A stretch of DNA of 64,000 nucleotides from Nitrosomonas stercoris (GTDB lineage Bacteria > Pseudomonadota > Gammaproteobacteria > Burkholderiales > Nitrosomonadaceae), in assembly GCA_006742785.1 (NCBI GenBank), contig AP019755.1, forward strand, positions 1,798,001 to 1,862,000, given 5' to 3'. The notes under the pieces were generated by a model. The model worked only from the letters and a program-made list of their open reading frames with translations, made no database searches and was not told the DNA's origin. Position 1 is the stretch's first letter. Each line of letters opens with the position of its first letter. This document shows positions 26,401 through 35,299 of this stretch, piece after piece. The position numbers and the translations under genes were made by a program.

Positions 26401-27183
26401 TCAGTTTATTTCTACAGCCAGCATGGATATCGAACCGCCTGTTATTCCTTTAATTGGAAATTTTATAGCTTCATTCATATTACTGGCTCCTAATATGTAT
26501 AGCAGTGGCAGATAGTGTTCCGGTGTAGGCACAGCCAGTTTAGCATCTTGACCCAGTGAAGAATAATTCACTAGTTGCGTATAGTCACCGCTCGAAATCA
26601 ATTCACAAACAGTAGTTTCAAAGCGCGTGGCCCAGTCAAGTGGTGATACTGGTGCTGTTGCTTGCCAGGCGTAGGTTTGCAGATTATGCACTACGTTACC
26701 ACTGCCAAGCAGCAAGATGCCTTCTTCACGTAGAGGGCTTAAGCGCTGACCCAGTTCGTAATGGAAAGTGGGCGATTTAGTTTGATTAATACTTAATTGC
26801 ACGACTGGAATATCAGCATCAGGAAAAATGTGATGTAGCACTGACCATGTGCCGTGATCCAATCCCCAAGCTAAATCAGCATGTAGGGAATCAGGTACTA
26901 GCAATGTCTGTAATCGTTCAACCAGTGCTGGATCGCCAGGCGCAGGATAAGTGATATCGAATAACGCTTGTGGAAATCCGGAAAAATCATGGAGAGTGCG
27001 TGGCATAGTCATGGCTGTTGCAGCGGTTTTCGGTACATACCAATGGGCTGATATCGATAAAATAGCGCGCGGTCGCGGTAACCGTTTCCCAAGCTCAATC
27101 CAGGCGCGCGACCAGACAGTATCTTGAATAGCATTCATGGGGTTGCCATGGCCGATAAAAATGGCTGGCATACGTTGATTCAT
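26401..27183 (-). CDS. ygiD: 4,5-DOPA dioxygenase extradiol family protein (YgiD)
   Basis: 260 residues from ATG 27183, chosen because GGAGG lies six bases upstream; a frame-extending start at 27243 lacks this. LigB-type extradiol ring-cleavage fold: PAIFIGHGNPM, ISAHWYVP and DHGTWSVLHH supply three of the metal-site His, and LLGSGNVVHNL another. Members cleave catechols such as DOPA with Zn or Fe; in bacteria the native substrate is unclear. It forms an operon with the DoxX gene 159 bases upstream, under a divergent LysR regulator. Confidence 0.85.
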   Translation of the reverse strand: MNQRMPAIFIGHGNPMNAIQDTVWSRAWIELGKRLPRPRAILSISAHWYVPKTAATAMTMPRTLHDFSGFPQALFDITYPAPGDPALVERLQTLLVPDSLHADLAWGLDHGTWSVLHHIFPDADIPVVQLSINQTKSPTFHYELGQRLSPLREEGILLLGSGNVVHNLQTYAWQATAPVSPLDWATRFETTVCELISSGDYTQLVNYSSLGQDAKLAVPTPEHYLPLLYILGASNMNEAIKFPIKGITGGSISMLAVEIN

Positions 27184-27342
27184 AGGTAACCTCCGTAGAA
27201 TTATTCGTGTGTTAATTCTGCACCACGAAATAGCCGCCACCATGCTCCAGTTAACGGATTGTTATAGAGATAACTGGCGCATGGTATGGTGCAGGAAAAT
27301 TAAGTGAATAAGTTACTTGCAGCGAATTTTTGCGGAAGTGTT

Positions 27343-27789
27343 TTATGAAGAGCGAGTTGCCAGCGTTGCATCGACTGACAAGCGCCCGGCACCACTGAAT
27401 AGCAGTGTGACGGAAGCGGCGAATAACGCGAGTGAATATTCATATCCATTGTTGCTCATGAAGAATCCATGTTCGACATGAACCGCGAACACAGCCACCA
27501 GCATTGTGACGGCTAATACAGCAGCAGCTGGTCGTACCAATAACCCTACCAGTAACGCAAGCCCACCGAAAAATTCAGCTACACCAGCTAATAATGCCAT
27601 GAGATAGCCAGGTGTTAGGCCAATGGAAGCGAAGAATTGACCGGTTCCTTCTAATCCACCACCGCCCCAAATACCAAATAATTTCTGAGCACCATGTGCA
27701 ATAAAAATAATGCCGACAACAATGCGTAAGGTTAATGGTGCCCAACCAGCATTTGTGCTCAAAATACGCTGAAATAGACGATTATTCAT
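27343..27789 (-). CDS. DoxX family membrane protein
   Basis: 148 residues with four membrane helices. The family start is clear: LRIVVGIIFIAHGAQKLFG, then GTGQFFASIGLTPGYLMALL and FFGGLALLVGLLVRPAAAVL. DoxX proteins are linked to quinone/redox or thiosulfate chemistry, but this subgroup, often beside quinol or thiol enzymes, has no fixed assignment. An AGGAGA Shine-Dalgarno precedes the ATG. It is followed by the DODA-type gene and diverges from lysR, the normal set for a LysR-controlled quinone or catechol response. Confidence 0.88.
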   Translation of the reverse strand: MNNRLFQRILSTNAGWAPLTLRIVVGIIFIAHGAQKLFGIWGGGGLEGTGQFFASIGLTPGYLMALLAGVAEFFGGLALLVGLLVRPAAAVLAVTMLVAVFAVHVEHGFFMSNNGYEYSLALFAASVTLLFSGAGRLSVDATLATRSS

Positions 27790-27891
27790 TGATATTCTCC
27801 TTTATGCTTGATTCATACAGCAGGATTGCTGCGATAAGTGGATTCTAATGATTTCTTATTCAGAGATAAATAGGCCGTTATGAGTTTTACT

Positions 27892-27908
27892 GTTTCATAT
27901 ATTGAAAC
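27892..27908. promoter_or_regulatory. LysR-type operator palindrome
   Basis: GTTTCATATATTGAAAC, with perfect six-base arms and a T-N11-A core. It ends 13 bases before the lysR ATG, within the divergent doxX/lysR spacer. A LysR regulator could repress itself here and activate doxX. This is inferred from position and symmetry. Confidence 0.55.
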
Positions 27909-27920
27909 TATAGGGTGGGA

Positions 27921-28820
27921 ATGAGTAAATTTATTGAGATGGAAGTGTTTGTAACAGTGGTTCAGGCAGGTAGCTTCGTCAAGGCAGCGGAGGTATTGAA
28001 TGTCTCCAAGGCTACCATATCGCGCCAGGTAGCTCAGTTAGAAACACGTTTGGGAGTGCGTTTGTTGCATCGCACCACTCGCCAACTCTCGTTGACACCG
28101 GAAGGGGAAGTGTTTCTCTTGCGTTGCCGTGAATTGTTGGATGGTGTGGCTGAGGCCGAAGCAGAGATTTTTTCTAGTAGCAGTGAGGCCAGCGGGTTGC
28201 TGCGAATTAATGTGCCGGTTTCCTTTGGATTGTTGCACTTGGCTCCCTTGTGGTCCGAATTTATGTTGCGTTATCCCAAAGTGACTTTGGATATAACGCT
28301 GGCGGATCGCCTGGTGGATTTGGTAGAAGAAGGTTTTGATATGGCCATACGCATTGCTCATCTGCCTGATTCGTCATTAGTCAGCCGACGATTGACATCA
28401 ACTCGTTTGGTATTGTGCGCTTCCCCAGTTTATTTACAGCAACGAGGTATGCCCAATCATCCCTCCGAGTTGGTGGAACATCACATATTGACCTACAGCC
28501 TGTTTTCCATGGGTGAGCAATGGACGTTTGTTGGGAAAGATGGCCCGGTTTCAGTTCGCGTAACACCACGCATGCGTACGAATAGTGGTGATACTTGTCG
28601 CGCAGCCGCCTTACAACATCAGGGCATTGTGTTACAACCCACTTTTCTGGTCGGCCCGGATTTGGCGGCAGGTACATTAGTTGAAGTCATGCCTGATTGG
28701 CATTCAATGACGCTGGCTATTCATGCTATTTATCCATCACGCAAGTTTATCTCCCCCAAAGTACGCTTGATGATTGAGTTTTTGGCAGATACCTTCAGTA
28801 CTCCAACCTGGCCAGAGTAG
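27921..28820 (+). CDS. LysR-family transcriptional regulator
   Basis: 299 residues from ATG 27921, with AGGGTGGGA just upstream; GTG 27915 is an alternative. Winged helix-turn-helix at about 1-60 (MEVFVTVVQAGSFVKAAE, SKATISRQVAQLE, LGVRLLHRTTRQLSLT), then a two-lobed effector domain (residues about 90-295) with SLVSRRLTSTRLVLCASPVY. This is the AaeR/DhcR-like branch common beside quinone and DoxX genes. It diverges from doxX and the DODA gene with a palindrome between, so it likely regulates both. The effector is unknown. Confidence 0.9.
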   Translation: MSKFIEMEVFVTVVQAGSFVKAAEVLNVSKATISRQVAQLETRLGVRLLHRTTRQLSLTPEGEVFLLRCRELLDGVAEAEAEIFSSSSEASGLLRINVPVSFGLLHLAPLWSEFMLRYPKVTLDITLADRLVDLVEEGFDMAIRIAHLPDSSLVSRRLTSTRLVLCASPVYLQQRGMPNHPSELVEHHILTYSLFSMGEQWTFVGKDGPVSVRVTPRMRTNSGDTCRAAALQHQGIVLQPTFLVGPDLAAGTLVEVMPDWHSMTLAIHAIYPSRKFISPKVRLMIEFLADTFSTPTWPE

Positions 28821-28871
28821 TAAATACATGTGACGCAGAATGCTTAGGGCTATTCAAGGTTCCAATTGAGG

Positions 28872-28990
28872 AGGAGCAGCACCAGGCAAAATTGAGCGAA
28901 AAAGCGGAGCATACTTAAAGTATGTGAGTATTTTGAGTGCAGCTTTAACGCGGTAATGCGATCTTCAGTGAGAAATATTGAGCTGCTCCT
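28872..28990. repeat. Possible short repeat element with inverted ends
   Basis: AGGAGCAGC (28872-28880) and GCTGCTCCT (28982-28990) are perfect nine-base arms 101 bases apart. Between them is a second palindrome CATACTTAAAGTATG (28910-28924). The block lies in the 178-bp gap between lysR and the yghU stop and contains no frame. It may be a small non-autonomous element or a structured transcript end. A genome-wide copy count would decide; none was seen elsewhere in the window. Confidence 0.4.
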
Positions 28991-29839
28991 GGAATTTTCT
29001 AATCAATCTTTAATCCGTCAAAATCAGATGCCGCATGTCGCTCGCGCAGCATGGAAGGTGAATCGCTGGTGCTGTTGACACGTCGCCCACGCTTAACAGC
29101 AGGGCGATTACCAACCTGTTTGGCCCAACGTTGCAAATGCGGATATTCCTCAACAGAGAGAAAAGTGCCGGCATTTTTGTAGAGCTGATCCAACGCCAGG
29201 CAGCCGTACCAAGGCCAAATAGCAATATCAGCAATGGTATAAGTGTGATCGGCCATATATTCGTGGTGGGCCAGATGTTTTTCCAGCACATCCAGCTGAC
29301 GTTTGGCTTCCATGGCAAAGCGATTGATAGGATATTCCCATTTTTCCGGTGCATAAGCATAAAAATGGCCAAAGCCGCCACCTAAATAGGGCGCGCTACC
29401 CACTTGCCAGAATAACCATGCCAGGCATTCAGTACGCGCTGCACCATGTGCTGGCAAAAAGGCAGAGAATTTCTCCGCTAAATACATGAGAATGGCACCA
29501 GATTCAAAGATGCGCTGCGGTTGCTCACCGCTGTAATCCACCAACGCTGGTACTTTGGAATTGGGATTAATCGCCACAAAGCCACTGCCGAACTGATCTC
29601 CCTTGCTGATTTCAATTAACCAGGCATCGTATTCAGCCTCTGTGTATCCTGCTGCCAGCAGTTCTTCCAGCAAAATAGTGGTCTTGATACCATTAGGCGT
29701 GCCTTGTGAATACAGTTGCAGTGGATGTTTGCCTATCGGCAATTCTTTATCGTGCGTAGCGCCCGAAATAGGACGGTTAATATTGGCAAACTGGCCGCCT
29801 GATTCTTGATTCCAGCGCCAGATCGCTGGAGGGGTATAA

Positions 29840-30688
29840 GAGCCCGTTTACGATCTCATCATTATTCCTTACGATACGTGGATGAAGAGAACAAAATATG
29901 CCAGTGATATTAGCAAAGAGAAGTTTGCCGAGATAGAGCCGCTATTGCGTAGCGTGAGGCGCAGCACCAAACCCACGACAATAGATTTGTATGAAGTATT
30001 TTGTGCTGTGCTGTATCTGCTGCGTACTGGTTGCCAGTGGAGATTTTTGCCCGGAGAGTTTCCCAAATGGCAGAGTGTATATGCCTATTGGCGCAAATGG
30101 AATGAGCCTGACCAGCACGGCGTGAGCGTGCTGGAGCAGGCATTAAAAAAATCAGGTTGGCGCGGCCCGAGAGAAACTGGGGCGCAACGCTTGCAGCACG
30201 TTCTTGATTGTGGACGCGCAAAGCGTGAAGAATACAGACACGGCTGACCAGAAAGGCTATGACGCCGGCAAGAAGGTGTCGGGCATCAAGCGCCATATCG
30301 CTGTTGATACCTTGGGGTTGCCGCACGCCATTGCAGTGACGACAGCGGAAGTGACTGACCGTAACGGTGCATTGCAGGCCTTGAAGCGTTGCAGATCGAG
30401 TTTGGGACAAGTGCAAGGTTTGCTGTGTGACGGTGGCTATACTGGAGCACCATTTGCCGAAAGTGTGCAAGAAATTCTGGGCAAACCTGTCACCGTGCAG
30501 ATCGCCAAACGCAGCAAACTGCATACCTTCAAGGTTATGCCCAGGCGCTGGATAGTGGAACGTAGTTTCGCCTGGCTGGAAAAGTGCCGAAGATTATGGA
30601 AAAACTGCGAACGTAAACTTGATACCAGCTTGCAGCTCATTCATTTGGCTTTCTTGGCACTATTACTCAGAAGATCGTAAACAGGCTC
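29840..30688 (+). mobile_element. IS5-family element, copy C of four (inserted in yghU)
   Basis: 849 bp with the same ends as copy B, flanked by TAA at 29837-29839 and 30689-30691. It lies inside codon 5 of yghU, on the opposite strand to that gene. It shares GCCAGTGATATT near its 5' end with copy D, whereas A and B have GCCGGTGATATT, so C and D are the closer pair there. Confidence 0.96.
29882..30680 (+). CDS. IS5-family transposase (orfA 29882-30247, orfB 30204-30680), copy C
   Basis: Two-frame transposase as in copy A, with the A7 run at 30145-30151. It has a few silent differences (TTTGGGACAAGTG against TTTGGGGCAAGTA). The DDE residues are intact. Confidence 0.88.
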
Positions 30689-30829
30689 TAAGGGGTAGTC
30701 ACGGTAACTCCTACGAAATAAATATCCTAAGAATGATAGCACCACAGCTTATGTTTGTAGATTGGTAGCACTGGCAGCACGGGTCATTTTTAAAAATTTC
30801 TGATCAGGCGTAACGTAACTGCCGTCTAA

Positions 30830-31678
30830 GAGCCCGTTTACGATCTCATCATTATTCCTTACGATACGTGGATGAAGAGAATAAAATATGCCAGTGATAT
30901 TAGCAAAGAGAAGTTTGCCGAGATAGAGCCGCTATTGCGTAGCGTGAGGCGCAGCACCAAACCCACGACAATAGATTTGTATGAAGTATTTTGTGCTGTG
31001 CTGTATCTGCTGCGTACTGGTTGCCAGTGGAGATTTTTGCCCGGAGAGTTTCCCAAATGGCAGAGTGTATATGCCTATTGGCGCAAATGGAATGAGCCTG
31101 ACCAGCACGGCGTGAGCGTGCTGGAGCAGGCATTAAAAAAATCAGGTTGGCGCGGCCCGAGAGAAACTGGGGCGCAACGCTTGCAGCACGTTCTTGATTG
31201 TGGACGCGCAAAGCGTGAAGAATACAGACACGGCTGACCAGAAAGGCTATGACGCCGGCAAGAAGGTGTCGGGCATCAAGCGCCATATCGCTGTTGATAC
31301 CTTGGGGTTGCCGCACGCCATTGCAGTGACGACAGCGGAAGTGACTGACCGTAACGGTGCATTGCAGGCCTTGAAGCGTTGCAGATCGAGTTTGGGGCAA
31401 GTACAAGGTTTGCTGTGTGACGGTGGCTATACTGGAGCACCATTTGCCGAAAGTGTGCAAGAAATTCTGGGCAAACCTGTCACCGTGCAGATCGCCAAAC
31501 GCAGCAAACTGCATACCTTCAAGGTTATGCCCAGGCGATGGATAGTGGAACGTAGTTTCGCCTGGCTGGAAAAGTGCCGAAGATTATGGAAAAACTGCGA
31601 ACGTAAACTTGATACCAGCTTGCAGCTCATTCATCTGGCCTTCCTGGCACTATTACTCAGAAGATCGTAAACAGGCTC
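30830..31678 (+). mobile_element. IS5-family element, copy D of four
   Basis: 849 bp flanked by TAA at 30827-30829 and 31679-31681. It lies 141 bp from copy C in the same orientation, in what was the spacer between yghU and the divergent NAT gene. It is the most diverged copy near its 3' end (CATCTGGCCTTCCTGG against CATTTGGCTTTCTTGG). Confidence 0.96.
30872..31670 (+). CDS. IS5-family transposase (orfA 30872-31237, orfB 31194-31670), copy D
   Basis: Same arrangement with the A7 run at 31135-31141. OrfA differs from copy C at residue 4 (I for T). The DDE residues are intact. Confidence 0.88.
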
Positions 31679-31749
31679 TAACTACTGGCTTTCTTCATCT
31701 TTCCAGCGCATGCTTGATTAATCACAGCATAATTTATTGAATAAACAGT

Positions 31750-32538
31750 ATGGACAAACAACCTTCTATTTCCCTACCACAGTATTTTGCGCGTATTGAT
31801 TATCAAGGAGCGACAGACAGTACGCTAGATGTGCTACATGCGCTCACACGAGCACATACGCAAACCATTCCGTTTGAGAATTTGGATGTTTATCTGAAAA
31901 AACCTATTCAGCTGGAAACAGAAGCGTTGTTCAACAAATTGGTGTTGGCACAGCGGGGTGGCTACTGCTTTGAACAAAATGGTCTATTTTTACAAGTATT
32001 GCGCCAACTGGGCTTTAATGCGCGCCCCTTGGCAGCGCGGGTACGGCTGCGAGTGGCTGATCGCTCAATAATGCCGGCACGTACCCATCTATTTATTGCG
32101 GTTGAATTGGACAAACAGCAATGGATTACAGATGTTGGCGTAGGCGGATATTCACTGACACAGGCGTTATTGTGGCAAGAAAATTTGGAACAAGACACAC
32201 CACATGATCGCCGCCGCATCGTGCGTGACGGCAATCGCTGGTTTCATCAGGTTTGGGTCGGTGATCATTGGCAGGATATCTATGAATTTTGGGGTGAAGA
32301 AATGCCACTTAGCGATCAAAAAGTCGCCAGCTGGTACACCAGCACCTATCCCGAATCAAGTTTCACCAAGCAGATCATGGCCGCTCGCGCCTCGCCGGAT
32401 GGTGGTCGCGTTTCATTGCTGGATGGAGAACTCAAACGACGCTACCCGGATGGCCGTGTCACTGCCCGTCAAATTACCCCGGATGAATTACAGTCTGTCT
32501 TGCTGGAACAATTTTCTATTCACTGGCCGGAAAATTGA
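31750..32538 (+). CDS. nat: Arylamine N-acetyltransferase
   Basis: 262 residues. The Cys-His-Asp triad is complete: C73 in RGGYCFEQN, H113 in ARTHLFIAVEL, D128 in WITDVGVGG. The N-terminal SLPQYFARIDYQG and TIPFENLDVYL are also family signatures. It transfers acetyl (or another acyl group) from CoA to arylamines or hydrazines. IS copy D lies 71 bp upstream of the ATG, so the natural promoter may be altered or supplied by the IS. Downstream is a 318-bp non-coding stretch. Confidence 0.93.
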   Translation: MDKQPSISLPQYFARIDYQGATDSTLDVLHALTRAHTQTIPFENLDVYLKKPIQLETEALFNKLVLAQRGGYCFEQNGLFLQVLRQLGFNARPLAARVRLRVADRSIMPARTHLFIAVELDKQQWITDVGVGGYSLTQALLWQENLEQDTPHDRRRIVRDGNRWFHQVWVGDHWQDIYEFWGEEMPLSDQKVASWYTSTYPESSFTKQIMAARASPDGGRVSLLDGELKRRYPDGRVTARQITPDELQSVLLEQFSIHWPEN

Positions 32539-32856
32539 TGAGTTTGTGCTTGAAATACGGAAGACAACGCTGATCTCTACCCCTGCTCGCCTAAAATACG
32601 TCTGTTCCGGACGAGAGTGCAAGCATAGGAAGGGTATTTTTACGTAGCCACGTTTTTATACTGTCATCACGAGATCGCAAGGTCGTGGTGATCCAGAAAT
32701 AGTGGTAATGGCAGCAAAAATACTGGGTTGCTTCATCGGCTGCGCCGTTTCGTAAGGACATTTTTAGTAACGGTTGGGCTGCGTTGTCTCACGCTTGCAG
32801 CATTCGTGAAATGCAGGTCGCGAGGATAATCCTGGTTGAACGAGGCTGAGACATGA
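32539..32856. other. Non-coding stretch after nat
   Basis: 318 bases with no credible frame, tRNA or terminator. Near 32668-32696 there is an imperfect dyad (ATCACGAGATC / GTCGTGGTGAT). Nothing further is recognised. Confidence 0.5.
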
Positions 32857-33315
32857 TTAATTTTCCCGTGCGATTTCTTCGCGAATATTCCATAACTCAA
32901 GTACATCAGACAACCATAGTTTGAACTGCGCGTGCACCAGTTGCGTCATCGGGATCGCGGTGACGTCAAAGCTGGCTGCTTCTAATTTGCGACGCATACT
33001 GGCAACTCCGGCCGGGCTGATTGAGTGCAGCAGCACCGGAATTTCATAACTGATGCGGGTAACCAGTGTGTTGACAACATCCATGCCGCTGAGCGCAAGT
33101 TCACCAGGATTGGCAATTTGTTGTTGCAGATCATGATCCAGCATGATGCCGGCGTAATCGAAGGGATCGCTGCGCTGCAAAATGCCGATGGCGCGTCCGG
33201 CGCTGGTCACTGTCACCAGTACCATGCTTTCCGGTACCCATTGGCGAAATTGCTCAATGCGTGCGGGGCTGTCTTCAATCAGTAATAAACGGGGCAGACG
33301 TTGTATTGTGGTCAT
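32857..33315 (-). CDS. cREC-like receiver-fold protein (cyclic-phosphate processing receiver type)
   Basis: 152 residues from ATG 33315; a TTG at 33351 would add 12. It begins like a receiver domain (PRLLLIEDSPARIEQFRQWV) with an acidic pair (ED). Its middle strand reads YAGIMLDHDLQQQ and later ends in VLLHSISPAGVASMRRKLE. The DHDL and HS-x-x-x-x-G motifs are those of the cREC family, which is predicted to act in cyclic-phosphate or RNA-end processing. Standard response regulators have a single phospho-Asp there instead. No output domain is present. It is a single gene, minus strand, before an MFS transporter. I rate the family call as moderate. Confidence 0.65.
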   Translation of the reverse strand: MTTIQRLPRLLLIEDSPARIEQFRQWVPESMVLVTVTSAGRAIGILQRSDPFDYAGIMLDHDLQQQIANPGELALSGMDVVNTLVTRISYEIPVLLHSISPAGVASMRRKLEAASFDVTAIPMTQLVHAQFKLWLSDVLELWNIREEIAREN

Positions 33316-33568
33316 GTGTTTTTGGTTGTTTGTTAGCTTTTGTGCCGTCAACGAGCAAAGTCAGGTTGGTTGACAGGTATGCTAGCGTTGACTGATTGAT
33401 AATACCGGTGGTTTTCAGTGCTTGGCTGGAAACTTTAGCCGGTATGCTGCGATCTGTACAGAGAATGGGAAACCTGCTTTATTCTCAGAAGCAAAAAGAC
33501 GATTAAGTCACAATCGAGCCAACTAAGTAAGGCGCTGCACTTCCAAAAATAATTCACTATTTACCCAG

Positions 33569-34807
33569 ATGGTTACTAAATACGAGCAGCAGCCGGAGCA
33601 CTCAGCTGATTCTACATTTCGGCATTCAGTCGGGCGGCTGTTGCTTGGGCTGGGGCTTATCCTGATTGCTTTTAATCTGCGCCCTTTGTTTGCCAGCTTG
33701 TCAGTGCTGCTGCCAGATATGCTGAAGCAGCAAGTGTTGACTTCGGTGCAGGCGGGTTATTTAACTACTTTGCCGGTGTTATGTCTGGGTATTTTTGCAC
33801 CATTGGCGCCTTGGTTATCGCAGCGAATTGGTAATAATCGGACGTTGTTGCTGATTATGCTGTTATTAACCGTGGGAACCGCTATGCGGGGAATGGGTTC
33901 GCTTTTTCCGTTGTTTTTTGGCTCGGCAGTGGCGGGGATGGCAATTGCTATTGGTAATGTGTTACTGCCAGCTATCGTGAAAAAGGAATTTCCGGGAGCG
34001 ATTGCTTTGATGACCGGCTCGTATACCATGGCGTTGTGTGCAGGGGCAGCCGTAGCTGCAGCCGGTACATTGCCGCTGATACGGTGGCTAGAAACCAGCT
34101 GGGCGGATGGTTTGGCTTTGTGGGCACTGCCTGCTGGCGTGGTGTTGTTATTGTGGGCACCTTATGCAATGGCTACCAAATGTGAGCAAACCGGCAAACA
34201 ATCGCATGTGGTGGGATTATGGCGGGATTCATTGGCCTGGCAGGTGACGTTTTTCATGGGGTTGCAATCTGCATTGGGCTACAGTGTATTTGGCTGGATT
34301 GTGCCTATTTTGCATGATCGAGGCTTGGGGGAAGTGCAAGCTGGGTTGATTTTGTCTTTTTCCATTGTGGTGCAATTGGTTGCTTGTTTTGTGCTGCCAG
34401 CGCTGGCAGTGCGTTGTAGCAATCAAAGCTGGATCAATGTTGCGCTGGCGTTGGCGGCAGCCTTAGGTTTTCTGGGTATGTTATTTGGTCCGTTGGAGTG
34501 GGTGTGGGAATTCAGCGTTTTGCAGGGAATTGGCCAGGGCGGATTATTTGCGCTGGCGTTGACGGTGATTGTGTTGCGCTCGGCTGATTCACGCATTGCT
34601 GCTCATTTATCCAGCATGGCACAAAGTGTTGGTTATACATTGGCAGCTTTTGGTCCGTTGTTAATTGGTGTGTTACATAGCTTGACCGGGGGCTTTGCTG
34701 CCAGTGGCTGGCTGTTTTCTGCATTGTGTTTGGGTGCGGCTATCAGTGGCTGGGGTGCCGGGCGCACCAAGCTGGTGCGTGCTACTTATGTGATGGATAA
34801 TAAGTAG
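33569..34807 (+). CDS. MFS transporter, CynX/NimT (cyanate transporter-like) family
   Basis: 412 residues with twelve predicted membrane helices. The first helix has the family signature LILIAFNLRPLFASLSVLLP (NLRP), then LTTLPVLCLGIFAPLAPWLSQ. The family includes cyanate and 2-nitroimidazole transporters. Cyanate import would be useful to an ammonia oxidiser, but no cyanase gene is nearby, so the substrate is open. It starts with ATG 33569 without a strong Shine-Dalgarno. It is followed by a tRNA operon. Confidence 0.85.
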   Translation: MVTKYEQQPEHSADSTFRHSVGRLLLGLGLILIAFNLRPLFASLSVLLPDMLKQQVLTSVQAGYLTTLPVLCLGIFAPLAPWLSQRIGNNRTLLLIMLLLTVGTAMRGMGSLFPLFFGSAVAGMAIAIGNVLLPAIVKKEFPGAIALMTGSYTMALCAGAAVAAAGTLPLIRWLETSWADGLALWALPAGVVLLLWAPYAMATKCEQTGKQSHVVGLWRDSLAWQVTFFMGLQSALGYSVFGWIVPILHDRGLGEVQAGLILSFSIVVQLVACFVLPALAVRCSNQSWINVALALAAALGFLGMLFGPLEWVWEFSVLQGIGQGGLFALALTVIVLRSADSRIAAHLSSMAQSVGYTLAAFGPLLIGVLHSLTGGFAASGWLFSALCLGAAISGWGAGRTKLVRATYVMDNK

Positions 34808-34896
34808 GGAAACCAGCATTGGTTTGCATTGATTTAACAAATTGTCTGTTGAGTTATTTGTGTAAATGGAAGGTGCATAAATAAGCTCTAGTTTGA

Positions 34897-34925
34897 TTGA
34901 CGTTTGCTTGGTTAATCGGTATAGT
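34897..34925 (+). promoter_or_regulatory. Promoter of the tRNA operon
   Basis: TTGACG (34897-34902), a 17-bp spacer, then TATAGT (34920-34925). The tRNA-Pro starts 13 bases later. The bases after the -10 (AAGCGAC) are fairly G+C-rich, like the discriminators of stringently controlled stable-RNA promoters. Confidence 0.8.
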
Positions 34926-34937
34926 AAGCGACTTTTC

Positions 34938-35014
34938 CGGGGTGTAGCGTAGCCTGGTAGCGCGCCTGGTTTGGGACCAGGATGTCGGGAGTTCAAATCT
35001 CTCCACCCCGACCA
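34938..35014 (+). tRNA. tRNA-Pro (UGG)
   Basis: 77 nt with the acceptor stem CGGGGTG/CACCCCG, anticodon TGG in CCTGG-TTTGGGA-CCAGG, T-loop GTTCAAATC and an encoded CCA. First of three tRNA genes. The order Pro-Arg-His resembles the proM-argX-hisR set of enterobacteria but reads in a different order. Confidence 0.96.
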
Positions 35015-35060
35015 ATTTTTATCGTTGTAGATACGGGCCGACCGCCCGGCTTGAGTAGAA

Positions 35061-35137
35061 GTGCCCGTAGCTCAACCGGATAGAGCACCAGCCTTCTAAG
35101 CTGGGGGTTACAGGTTCGATTCCTGTCGGGCACGCCA
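35061..35137 (+). tRNA. tRNA-Arg (UCU)
   Basis: 77 nt with acceptor stem GTGCCCG/CGGGCAC, anticodon TCT in CCAGC-CTTCTAA-GCTGG, T-loop GTTCGATTC, and encoded CCA. 46 bases after tRNA-Pro, in the same unit. Confidence 0.96.
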
Positions 35138-35187
35138 GATAATCCGGCTTTGCTTCGATCAGAATATAGGTTGGCTTTCAGTTCGAT

Positions 35188-35264
35188 GGTGGCTGTAGCT
35201 CAGTTGGTAGAGTCCCGGATTGTGATTCCGGTTGTCGTGGGTTCGAGTCCCATCAGCCACCCCA
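35188..35264 (+). tRNA. tRNA-His (GUG)
   Basis: 77 nt counting the G at -1 (35188), which pairs with discriminator C73 as histidyl-tRNA synthetase requires. Acceptor stem GTGGCTG/CAGCCAC, anticodon GTG in CCGGA-TTGTGAT-TCCGG, encoded CCA. Last gene of the tRNA operon. Confidence 0.96.
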
Positions 35265-35299
35265 TAGATTCATTCCTCATCTGCGTTTTGGTTACGTCG

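Larger units (their letters stand above)
28999..30702 (-). pseudogene. yghU: Glutathione-dependent disulfide-bond oxidoreductase YghU, split by IS copy C
   Basis: The 3' part (29836-28999) encodes nearly the whole protein: WRWNQESGGQFANINRP, LPIGKHPLQLYSQGTPNG, VAINPNSKVPALVDY, GHFYAYAPEKWEYPINRFAM, TIADIAIWPWYG, HAASDF. These match E. coli YghU. The 5' end lies beyond the IS: GTG at 30702, with AGGAG upstream, gives M-T-T-P. Deleting the 849-bp IS and one TAA (852 bp) rejoins the frame as MTTPYTPPAIWRW, giving 283 aa against 288 in E. coli. With the IS present, translation from the GTG meets TAG after four codons. A TTG at 29742 could start a truncated protein lacking about 36 residues. Confidence 0.9.

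Noticed and set aside
29840-31678. Copies C and D as a composite transposon
   Set aside because: They enclose only 141 bp of yghU leader and carry no cargo. Each has its own TAA duplication, which shows separate insertions.
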